From positions 1 through 8,897 of the forward strand of contig JASLMQ010000954.1 in assembly GCA_030746455.1 (NCBI GenBank): a stretch of 8,897 nt of DNA, given 5' to 3'. Both the position numbers and the translations under genes were made by a program. The notes under the pieces were generated by a model. It had not been told where the DNA came from and ran no database searches. It worked only from the letters and a program-made list of their open reading frames with translations. The DNA is from Candidatus Latescibacterota bacterium (GTDB lineage: Bacteria; Latescibacterota; UBA2968; GCA-2709665). Each line of letters opens with the position of its first letter. The stretch's first letter is position 1. Of this stretch, positions 1 through 5,724 are shown piece after piece.

Positions 1-580
1 CGTCGCTGCGGTAGTTCGCGTCGAGCACGACGAAATGCAGTCCCCCGGAATCGAACGAGTAGAAGCCGGCCTCCTCCTGAATCCCTGTGTTCTCGACTCG
101 AGACAGAAACTGCTGCTTGGATATGCTGTCCAGGTCGTGGTTGCCCAGGACATGGTATCGAGGTCCGCTGAACTCCGCAAGGACCCCCTCGATGGTCTCG
201 AGGTATTCCAGGGTCTTACGCTCAACCGCAGGCACATCCTGGTCCTTGAAGTCACCGAGTTCGACGACGAAGTCGACCTTCTCGTCGTTCATCAGGGCGA
301 CGCACTCGGCCATCTTGGCTGTTGACTCTCTGTAGTGGCGCACGCCCCTGGCGTCACAATCGGCGTAGTGCGCATCAGCCACAATACCGAAACGCAGCCT
401 CGTCCCGCTGCCGACCTCATCCGCATGCGCGAGCGAGATTCCGAGCGCGAGGCCGGGAATGGCGGATCCCGAAGCTCTCAGGAAATCACGCCGCGTCAAG
501 GTCCATCCGGCAGCTCTTGGCGCCGGTCCCCCGCTTCCCATTGTGACCGACTGCGCCTCGGTCCCTCCCCCAACCTGCAT
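1..580 (-). CDS. Tat-exported calcineurin-like metallophosphoesterase (C-terminus outside window)
   Basis: The first 193 residues of a metallophosphoesterase; the rest lies beyond the left edge. A twin-arginine signal is visible (TRRDFLRASG at about residues 29-38), followed by a hydrophobic stretch and an AHA cleavage site at 51-53, so the mature enzyme should be exported folded. The mature part starts with a strand and the metal-binding D69-A-H71 (FGIVADAHY), then GD at 109-110 (ELGDFKDQD) and GNHD at 146-149. These are the successive metal and phosphate ligands of the calcineurin-like superfamily. The substrate (phosphomonoester, phosphodiester or nucleotide) cannot be told from this part. 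The start at 580 is chosen because AGGAGG lies 8 bases upstream; a second in-frame ATG at 541 gives a shorter, more usual signal n-region but has no such site. It is last in the visible gene order, 72 bases after the alpha/beta hydrolase. Confidence 0.88.
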   Translation of the reverse strand, partial: MQVGGGTEAQSVTMGSGGPAPRAAGWTLTRRDFLRASGSAIPGLALGISLAHADEVGSGTRLRFGIVADAHYADCDARGVRHYRESTAKMAECVALMNDEKVDFVVELGDFKDQDVPAVERKTLEYLETIEGVLAEFSGPRYHVLGNHDLDSISKQQFLSRVENTGIQEEAGFYSFDSGGLHFVVLDANYRSD

Positions 581-588
581 CGCTGATC

Positions 589-594
589 CCTCCT
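589..594 (-). promoter_or_regulatory. Ribosome binding site of the metallophosphoesterase
   Basis: On the minus strand AGGAGG lies 8 bases before the ATG at 580. It decides the start in favour of 580 over the in-frame ATG at 541. Confidence 0.75.
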
Positions 595-602
595 GCCTCA
601 CC

Positions 603-646
603 CTTCGTGATCTTCGTGGTCTTCGTGGTCTATCTGTCTTCACGCG
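603..646 (-). repeat. Degenerate period-9 tandem repeat (ACCACGAAG type)
   Basis: Read on the minus strand from 646 down, the units are CGCGTGAAG, ACAGATAG (8 bases), ACCACGAAG, ACCACGAAG and ATCACGAAG. The array fills most of the gap between the hydrolase stop and the phosphoesterase ribosome binding site. It has the same period, orientation and consensus as the array at 3640-3675. Function unknown; I see no dyad symmetry that would suggest a hairpin. Confidence 0.8.
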
Positions 647-652
647 CCCTGG

Positions 653-1504
653 CTACTCCGGCTTCACACGATCCAGGAATGCAAGCAGCTCGCGGTTGAC
701 GGCCTCCTCGGCCTCCCAGTGGATCCAGTGCCCGCTGTTCTTCACCACGAGGACGGTCGCATCCTCCGCTGGAACGCGCGCCCGCATCCGGGCCACCTCG
801 GGATCGTCCGGCCCCACCCTCCCTCGCCCCGCCGTGATGACGAGGAGCGGAACTTCGCACCACTTGTCCGAGTCCGGCTCCGAGAGCTCTGGTGCATCGG
901 GATCGATCGGGAGCTTGGACCACCTCTCTTCGTTCGCCGCCTTCGGGCCCACCCGCTCGACCAGCCTCCGTGTGTTGGTGTCCGAGGGGTAGTCCCACAG
1001 CCGCGTCACCTTCTGTAGGGAGACCTTGTTCCTGTGATACAGAGCCACCGTCTCCTCGTCGAACCGGGGAGACAGCCCGCTGTCCAGGGGCGCATCCGGC
1101 TCGAGGGTGACCGGGGGCCGGTCGCTGACCTTGCCGAAGGTCGCGCTGTCCAAACTCACCAGCGCGATGGCCCGTTCGGGTTGCATGAGATGCATCGTCT
1201 TGACGAGGCCAGCCCCCGAGCTGTGACCCACCAGCACCGCACGCTCCACACCGACGGAGTCCAGGAGCCGCCAGTAGTCTCTCGCCTCCGTCGTCGATGT
1301 GAAGCGTGTGGCGCCCGTTTCGCTCTCGCCACGGCCGATCCGGTCGAGTGCGATAGCGCGGTACCCGGCACCGACCAGCGCTGGGATCTGCGGATCGTAG
1401 GACGTGTGGTTCCCGTTCTGGCCGTGCGCGAGGAACACCGCCACGCCATCGCTCTTGTCGACGTAGCGGATGTTCACACCGTCTTCACGAACATACGTCT
1501 TCAT
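653..1504 (-). CDS. Alpha/beta hydrolase
   Basis: A complete 283-residue serine hydrolase of the alpha/beta fold. The oxyanion-hole strand is at about 23-31 (VFLAHGQNGN), the nucleophile elbow is GHSSG at 93-97 with S95, and the catalytic histidine is probably H259 in NSGHWIHWE. The acid is less certain: D233 or D234 after strand 7 (VITAGRGRVGPDD), or D119. A cap region lies at about 125-215. No signal peptide or membrane segment, so cytoplasmic. The family includes esterases, lactonases, dehalogenases and C-C hydrolases; HG followed by QN, rather than HGGPG, separates it from the other hydrolase in this window. The start is an ATG 33 bases after the CPBP stop; the only ribosome binding candidate, AGGGG, is a distant 12 bases upstream, so translation may rely on coupling. 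Substrate unknown. Confidence 0.88.
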   Translation of the reverse strand: MKTYVREDGVNIRYVDKSDGVAVFLAHGQNGNHTSYDPQIPALVGAGYRAIALDRIGRGESETGATRFTSTTEARDYWRLLDSVGVERAVLVGHSSGAGLVKTMHLMQPERAIALVSLDSATFGKVSDRPPVTLEPDAPLDSGLSPRFDEETVALYHRNKVSLQKVTRLWDYPSDTNTRRLVERVGPKAANEERWSKLPIDPDAPELSEPDSDKWCEVPLLVITAGRGRVGPDDPEVARMRARVPAEDATVLVVKNSGHWIHWEAEEAVNRELLAFLDRVKPE

Positions 1505-1537
1505 CGTTTCGCGGGTCCCCTGAGCGTCATCTTCCCA

Positions 1538-2341
1538 TCAGGCTACGCCTTGCCCGATCCAGACCACCAGGATGCCAAAGATCACGAGGTCCGCGCAGAT
1601 GTGGGCGACGATGGGTGCAAGCAGACCGCCACTTCGTCGCCTGACCATGCCCAGCATCAGTCCATAGGCCGCCGCCATGGCGACGCCGATCCAGCCGTCC
1701 GGCACGCCTCTGAAATGTACCAGACCGAATGCCATCGCGTGGATGGCCAGGGAGAGCCAGCCACGTCCAAAGGCCGAGTCGAGAGCCTGGAGGACGATGC
1801 CCCTGAAGATCGACTCCTCCACAGCCGCGTTCAGCACGGCAAACCCGAGCCCAATCGGGACCAGGTAGACAACGCTGGTGGTCGGAAGCGCTCGCCCAAA
1901 TCGGCTGAGATCAGGCTCGGCGTTGATGGACCAGATCCACAATCCGAGAGCAGAAAGGACGACCGTGAGGAGGGTGAGAGCGAGTATGGAGCGATCCCAT
2001 CTCCCACGCCGCAGCCACGTGATCGTGCCCCGCAATGGCAGAACCGCTCCCGCGACCACGCCGTACACCAGAAGTGGGACCAGAAGGGCAAACGGCCAGG
2101 ATGCGGGCCAGGCTCCGCTCCACAACCATACAGCCGTCACAAACGCCAGGATCGTGATGTGCGCCGCGGCCGAACTGCGCAGCGCAATTGCCAGAACCAT
2201 CAGTACAGCCTGCCCGCCGACCTGTGTGCCGACGGCCAGTGACTCGCGCATTGCATGGAATAGGATACCGGCATATAGCACCGTCGACGCCACGATGATT
2301 GCACCGGCTGCGAATCCGGATCTCTCGGAAAAGAGTCTCAC
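1538..2341 (-). CDS. CPBP family intramembrane glutamic protease (CAAX protease/Abi type)
   Basis: A 267-residue polytopic membrane protein. Hydrophobic segments lie at about 9-30, 44-60, 62-78, 83-103, 118-138, 155-172, 196-210, 216-232 and 243-263. All three CPBP signatures are present: EExxxR (E175, E176, R180 in VEESIFRG), FxxxH (F205 to H209 in AFGLVHF) and HxxxD (H247 to D251 in HICAD). These supply the catalytic glutamate and the histidines of the Rce1/Abi superfamily. Bacterial members process peptides, serve in bacteriocin self-immunity or have no known role; nothing here decides between them. The start is GTG, whose last two bases form part of the TGA of the propeller gene (GTGA overlap), with GAGG 8 bases upstream, so translational coupling is likely. 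Confidence 0.9.
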   Translation of the reverse strand: MRLFSERSGFAAGAIIVASTVLYAGILFHAMRESLAVGTQVGGQAVLMVLAIALRSSAAAHITILAFVTAVWLWSGAWPASWPFALLVPLLVYGVVAGAVLPLRGTITWLRRGRWDRSILALTLLTVVLSALGLWIWSINAEPDLSRFGRALPTTSVVYLVPIGLGFAVLNAAVEESIFRGIVLQALDSAFGRGWLSLAIHAMAFGLVHFRGVPDGWIGVAMAAAYGLMLGMVRRRSGGLLAPIVAHICADLVIFGILVVWIGQGVA

Positions 2342-3600
2342 AGTCCTAGCCTCAGATCACTGATGGCCGGCCTCACGGCCTCGTTGCTTGACCACAGGCG
2401 AATGCGGAACTGGCAGTAGGCCGAGGCGGGAAGGGCCTCGTCCTGCCTGACGGTTTGCCAGTCGGACCAGAGATCATCGGGATCGGGATTGTCCCCGTTC
2501 CGGCGTTCCAGTTCCGCCCCGCTCTCGAGAATCCCCTCCGCATAGCCCACGCTTCCGTATCCGTTCCCGCAGAACCAGAGGCGGTACACCCCATCCACGA
2601 TCTGGACCTCCGGGTACTCGACTATCTCATCATCCCAGGCCGGCCCCCGTGAGGCGGCGAGAACCGGATTCAGGGGCGATCTCTCCCAGTGGATGCCATC
2701 GATGCTTTCGGCGTACCAGATCTCATACTTCGGACAGCCATATGAATACCACATGCGGAACACATCACTGTCGTGCCGAACATAGCACCGCGAGGTCACA
2801 CTCCGGGGCGGGTCGTCGCTGAAGTCGTCACCGAGCACCGGATTGCCCTCATACTTATCCCAGTGCAGTCCATCGTCGGAATACGCCAGGCAAAGATGGA
2901 TCTGAGGGTGGGCATTGGGATTCACGATACCGGCGGTGTACCACATCATCCACCGCTCTCCTACCTTGAGGACCATAGGTACACAGGCGCCGCCGCCGTC
3001 AGGGCTGTCGGTGTCCCCCCGGTCCAGGAAGGGATCTTCGCTCCGGCGCTCCCATGTGAGACCGGCATCGAAGGACTCGGCGATCCCCATGGCCCAGTGG
3101 GTGCCGGGGCCTTCGAAACCCCAGCCCGTATAGTGCATCCGCCAGTGGGCATCGGACACCACCACGACCCTGGGCTGGTTGATCCGGTTCCCTTCCCAGT
3201 TATCCTTCCGAGGGATGAAGACGGGGCAGCCCAGCAACTCGTTCCAGTCGCACGGAGCATCGATGCGCGCCTCGGCGACGCCGATCCCCGAGCCCTCGCG
3301 GCCGCAGTAGAACATGCGGTAGTGCTCGCCGTCGGGATGGGGAACGATCGAGACACCGTTGGTCCAGTCGTCCCAGTCGCCCGACCTGTCTGGACCATAG
3401 ATCGGGTTGTCCGGGTGCTTGCGCCAACGTTGTGGGGCGGTCCAGCGCTCGCGCCAGCTGATGCCGCCGGGAATGTCGGTGGTGGGTAACGTTCTGCAGA
3501 GCAGCGTTCCCTCAGAAGCGCCCGCATCCAGCGTGAGACGCTCATTGGAAAGGGAGATGCCATCCGACGCTACCGCATCTGATTCGAAGTCGACCTGCAT
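2338..3600 (-). CDS. Five-bladed beta-propeller glycosidase-like protein (GH43/GH32/GH130-like)
   Basis: A 420-residue protein whose centre repeats five times a propeller-blade strand: YRMFYCG at 94-100, WRMHYTG at 153-159, WMMWYTAG at 217-224, FRMWYSYG at 281-288 and YRLWFCG at 339-345. Most are followed by a GIAES or AYSDDG-type strand with a [SD]xDGxxW turn and an NPVL motif. This is the pattern of the GH43/GH32/GH130 propeller glycosidases and phosphorylases. Candidate acidic residues are in the 75-78, 199-201 and 323-329 loops, but I cannot assign the catalytic set. Strands before (about 12-40) and after (about 377-420, with QFRIRLWSS) the propeller resemble a beta-sandwich carbohydrate-binding module. 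No signal peptide. The frame stays open up to 3771, but that extension reads through the repeat and into the previous gene; ATG 3600 has GGGAG 9 bases upstream. ATG 3633 is the alternative. Confidence 0.82.
   Translation of the reverse strand: MQVDFESDAVASDGISLSNERLTLDAGASEGTLLCRTLPTTDIPGGISWRERWTAPQRWRKHPDNPIYGPDRSGDWDDWTNGVSIVPHPDGEHYRMFYCGREGSGIGVAEARIDAPCDWNELLGCPVFIPRKDNWEGNRINQPRVVVVSDAHWRMHYTGWGFEGPGTHWAMGIAESFDAGLTWERRSEDPFLDRGDTDSPDGGGACVPMVLKVGERWMMWYTAGIVNPNAHPQIHLCLAYSDDGLHWDKYEGNPVLGDDFSDDPPRSVTSRCYVRHDSDVFRMWYSYGCPKYEIWYAESIDGIHWERSPLNPVLAASRGPAWDDEIVEYPEVQIVDGVYRLWFCGNGYGSVGYAEGILESGAELERRNGDNPDPDDLWSDWQTVRQDEALPASAYCQFRIRLWSSNEAVRPAISDLRLGL
2350..2353 (-). promoter_or_regulatory. 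Ribosome binding site for the GTG start of the CPBP protease
   Basis: GAGG lies 8 bases before the GTG at 2341, inside the 3' end of the upstream propeller gene. It supports a non-ATG start that overlaps the previous stop codon by four bases. Confidence 0.5.
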
Positions 3601-3609
3601 CCTGGGGAG

Positions 3610-3614
3610 CTCCC
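3610..3614 (-). promoter_or_regulatory. Ribosome binding site of the propeller gene
   Basis: GGGAG lies 9 bases before ATG 3600, in the left arm of the perfect palindrome GGGAGCTCCC (3605-3614). The upstream alternative ATG at 3633 has no comparable site. Confidence 0.5.
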
Positions 3615-3639
3615 GTCCTGGACCTTCCCGCATCCCGTC

Positions 3640-3675
3640 TGTCGTAGTGTTCGCGCCTTTCGCGTATTTCGTAGT
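3640..3675 (-). repeat. Degenerate period-9 tandem repeat (second array)
   Basis: Read on the minus strand from 3675 down, four contiguous nine-base units: ACTACGAAA, TACGCGAAA, GGCGCGAAC and ACTACGACA. They match the ACCACGAAG consensus of the 603-646 array in period, strand and position: after a stop codon and before the next gene start. The units are more diverged than those in the first array. The stretch reads open in the frame of the propeller gene, so it can be mistaken for an N-terminal extension. Confidence 0.7.
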
Positions 3676-3697
3676 TCCGAGGTGTTCTCGGGTCAGG

Positions 3698-4771
3698 TCA
3701 GGACCCGCCGTACTTCGGGTTGCCCACAACCGTGGTCTCGTCCACCAGCGGCAGATCGATCCTCGCACCACCTTCCCGATGCGAGCGATGGATAGCCAGG
3801 GCCACCTCCAGAGCGGCCCGACCGTCCTCCCCGGTGCAGGAGATCTCCTTCTCCCCCGCGACGCACGCGGCCAGCTCCTCGATCGCCTTCACCGTCCCGC
3901 TCCTCGCCTCGACGTGTTGAGGGATCTTCCGCCCGACCAGCGCCCGCCCCTCGTGCAACCCCTCCTCGACCGTCCACAGCTCATCAACGAAGTAGCCGAT
4001 CCGGATCCTGCCCTTGGTGCCCACGAAGTCGAACTCGAAACCGACCGGACATCCCTTCGTCGCATTCAAAAAGGCATGCACCCCATTCCGGAACATCAGA
4101 TACCCACTTCCGCCGGGGTCCAGATGCGCCGCCGGCTCATCGTCCAGCTGTCCAACGACCCAGGCCACTTCGCCACCCACCATGAACCGGAACAGGTCGA
4201 ACATGTGGCCCGCCTCGTGGACCAGCTCCGGCCCCATGCTCCCGCTTGCGCTGATCAGCGATCCGATCGCCCCGTCGGCGATGAGGTCCCTCACGCGTAC
4301 GAACAGTGGGTCCCAGCGGTTGTGGAAGTGGACCGCTAGCGTGGCGCCGGCCTCGCTGCAGGCCGCAATCATCCGGTCGGCCTCCGGCAGGCTGATGGCC
4401 ATCGACTTTTCGCACAGCACGCCGCGTACACCCGCTTCCGCGGCCGCCACGGTCAGCTCGCAGTGCAGGTCTGCGTGCGTGGCCACGCTCACGATATCCA
4501 GGTCTTCCACCTCGAGCATCTCGCGGTAGTCGGCATACACCCGATCCACGCCCCATCTCGCGGAGAAGGCCTGCAGCCTTTGGTGATCGATGTCCGCGGC
4601 GGCGACCACCTCGGTCCGCGACACCTGCCGGTAGGCCTGGGCGAGCGCAACGGGCTGAGGGAACCGTCCCGGCTGATTCTGCTTTTCTTCGTCGATCGTA
4701 CTGGCCATCCGGCCGCATCCGATGATCCCCACGCGATAGACCTGTGAATCGGTCAAGGTCTCACGGCTCAT
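3698..4771 (-). CDS. Gfo/Idh/MocA family NAD(P)-dependent oxidoreductase
   Basis: A 357-residue protein of typical family length. The N-terminal Rossmann fold shows GxGxxA (G18, G20, A23), an acid at the end of strand 2 (D60 in AAADID), suggesting NAD rather than NADP, then SVATHADLH at 95-103. The active-site region has ECx-like CEKS at 120-123, where most members have EKP, keeping K122. H189 and D192 in GHMFDLFRF match the usual H..D motif, but the position four before the histidine, normally aspartate, is H185. The C-terminal part ends with the common SCTGEDGRAALEVALAIHRS pattern. The family oxidises or reduces sugars, inositols and amino sugars, so a step in sugar catabolism fits the neighbours; substrate unknown. 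Start: ATG 4771 with GGAGG 6 bases upstream. The following propeller gene starts 97 bases after its stop. Confidence 0.93.
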   Translation of the reverse strand: MSRETLTDSQVYRVGIIGCGRMASTIDEEKQNQPGRFPQPVALAQAYRQVSRTEVVAAADIDHQRLQAFSARWGVDRVYADYREMLEVEDLDIVSVATHADLHCELTVAAAEAGVRGVLCEKSMAISLPEADRMIAACSEAGATLAVHFHNRWDPLFVRVRDLIADGAIGSLISASGSMGPELVHEAGHMFDLFRFMVGGEVAWVVGQLDDEPAAHLDPGGSGYLMFRNGVHAFLNATKGCPVGFEFDFVGTKGRIRIGYFVDELWTVEEGLHEGRALVGRKIPQHVEARSGTVKAIEELAACVAGEKEISCTGEDGRAALEVALAIHRSHREGGARIDLPLVDETTVVGNPKYGGS

Positions 4772-4777
4772 CTCATC

Positions 4778-4782
4778 CCTCC
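4778..4782 (-). promoter_or_regulatory. Ribosome binding site of the Gfo/Idh/MocA oxidoreductase
   Basis: GGAGG six bases before ATG 4771. A second ATG at 4776 is out of frame with the gene. Confidence 0.65.
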
Positions 4783-4818
4783 ACTCGAGCGCGGCTCACG
4801 ACGCACGCAACGAGCACC

Positions 4819-5247
4819 CTATCGCTTCGCAAGCCCGAAAAAGGCCACGGTGAGGAGCGCACAGAACACGCAGGGCACGATCCAGACGTTGAACGTCTCC
4901 TTGAAGATCAGGTACCCCACAACGAACGAAGGTATCAGCATCATGAAGAGGGAAGAGAGCAACCAGTAGCTCGCCCCGTACCGGGTGATGATGAAATAGT
5001 TGGCGATATTGGCAACCACGAGGCCGAGAACGCACAGCCCAATGGGCACAACGTTCCTCACTGCGTACTGCCTCTCGATGCCGCCGTAGGCGAAGCTGAT
5101 GCCCAGCAGTATAACCCCCAGAGCGAAGTTAGCGATCCCGGCGAAGATGAACGGGTTCTCCGAGAAGGCCTTCCTGAATCCATACACATAGGGTATCGCG
5201 CCGGCCCCGACCAGGAAGGTCAGGACGACGGGCAGGATGATCTTCAT
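4819..5247 (-). CDS. Half-size EamA/DMT-superfamily-like membrane protein
   Basis: A 142-residue, very hydrophobic protein with five likely membrane helices at about 3-22, 34-54, 66-86, 93-114 and 120-138. The last two carry the EamA-like pattern: a GAS-containing loop (RYGASYW, 89-95), then P106 in a helix, a KE pair after it (FKETFNVW, 115-122) and a short last helix ending in AKR. The EamA domain has five helices and is usually found twice in a transporter of about 300 residues, so this is one half; single-domain members such as the ArnE/ArnF and SMR types work as dimers. It may move a small solute or lipid-linked sugar, but the substrate is unknown. The start has a strong GGAGGAGG 7 bases upstream. 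It lies between the ART-like gene (66 bases) and the oxidoreductase (47 bases). Confidence 0.72.
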   Translation of the reverse strand: MKIILPVVLTFLVGAGAIPYVYGFRKAFSENPFIFAGIANFALGVILLGISFAYGGIERQYAVRNVVPIGLCVLGLVVANIANYFIITRYGASYWLLSSLFMMLIPSFVVGYLIFKETFNVWIVPCVFCALLTVAFFGLAKR

Positions 5248-5254
5248 GGAGCTG

Positions 5255-5262
5255 CCTCCTCC
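5255..5262 (-). promoter_or_regulatory. Strong ribosome binding site of the EamA-like gene
   Basis: GGAGGAGG seven bases before ATG 5247; the strongest such site in the window together with the one of the lyase. Confidence 0.75.
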
Positions 5263-5288
5263 GCATAGCTTTGTGGTATACGCATTTG

Positions 5289-5312
5289 GGCCACGGGGCT
5301 GTGACCCGGGCC
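5289..5312. other. Imperfect inverted repeat between the ART-like and EamA-like genes
   Basis: On the minus strand GGCC-C-GGG, a six-base loop, then CCC-CGT-GGCC could pair as a bulged seven-pair stem directly after the stop of the ART-like gene. No T-tract follows, so it is not a standard intrinsic terminator. It could be an mRNA-stability stem or chance in GC-rich DNA. Confidence 0.25.
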
Positions 5313-5313
5313 G

Positions 5314-5715
5314 CTAGGGGTCCGGATCACCGACGAACCCGGTTGAGCCCTCAGGGATGCTCTTCCGGAGCTCGGCTATCTCTTCCTCGCTGAGCTCCGC
5401 AGGGTCATCCAGCGGCAGGTTCGCCACACATCTTAGGGTGAGACCGCGCTGCGTCTGCCAGTGTGTCTGGGCCGTGTCGGCAAGGTAGATGACGTCGTCC
5501 GGCCCCACGGTCTCATCGACCACGTACAGGAACCCAGCCAGCTCTCCGTTGTGCTTGACGGACTTGCCATCACCACCCATAGAGATGAGAGAGGGCCGGT
5601 GCGAAAAAGCCTTCGCCAGCTCCTCGAACTGGGTGACCCAGCTCCCCTCCCGTAGCTCCGTCAGCTCTTCCGGCGATCCGTGAAACCAGGGCGCGGTGTA
5701 GTCACAATCATCCAT
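5314..5715 (-). CDS. Small protein with ADP-ribosyltransferase-like N-terminal motif
   Basis: A 133-residue soluble protein. Near the N-terminus is FHGSPEELTELREGSWVT (residues 11-28), followed by a helix with LAKAFSH (33-39) and then a strand GFLYVVDE (61-68). This order, an HG[ST] turn with H12, a [GS].x[VT]T segment, a helix, then an aromatic-rich [FY][LI]Y[VI]V strand, resembles the Arr-type ADP-ribosyltransferases and related ART-fold proteins. Candidate catalytic residues are H12, Y65 and an acid further on (D68, D73 or D74), but I cannot align the last part. The C-terminus is acidic and probably flexible (about 103-133). It could modify a small molecule or protein using NAD, or be a non-catalytic relative; the function is not established. 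It begins 9 bases after the hydrolase stop with AAGG 7 bases before ATG 5715, so the two are probably co-translated. Confidence 0.6.
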   Translation of the reverse strand: MDDCDYTAPWFHGSPEELTELREGSWVTQFEELAKAFSHRPSLISMGGDGKSVKHNGELAGFLYVVDETVGPDDVIYLADTAQTHWQTQRGLTLRCVANLPLDDPAELSEEEIAELRKSIPEGSTGFVGDPDP

Positions 5716-5724
5716 GTCAGGGCC

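Noticed and set aside
1034..2242. A 402-codon open frame on the plus strand
   Set aside because: It runs antisense across the alpha/beta hydrolase and the CPBP protease, both of which have intact catalytic motifs. Its product has no recognisable domain and is rich in H, R, D and Q as expected for an antisense shadow in GC-rich DNA.
2773..3489. A 238-codon open frame on the plus strand
   Set aside because: Antisense to the propeller gene, whose five blade repeats show that the minus strand is coding.
5289..5312. Intrinsic terminator after the ART-like gene
   Set aside because: The inverted repeat is bulged and no T-tract follows on the minus strand, so termination is not supported; it is listed only as an inverted repeat.
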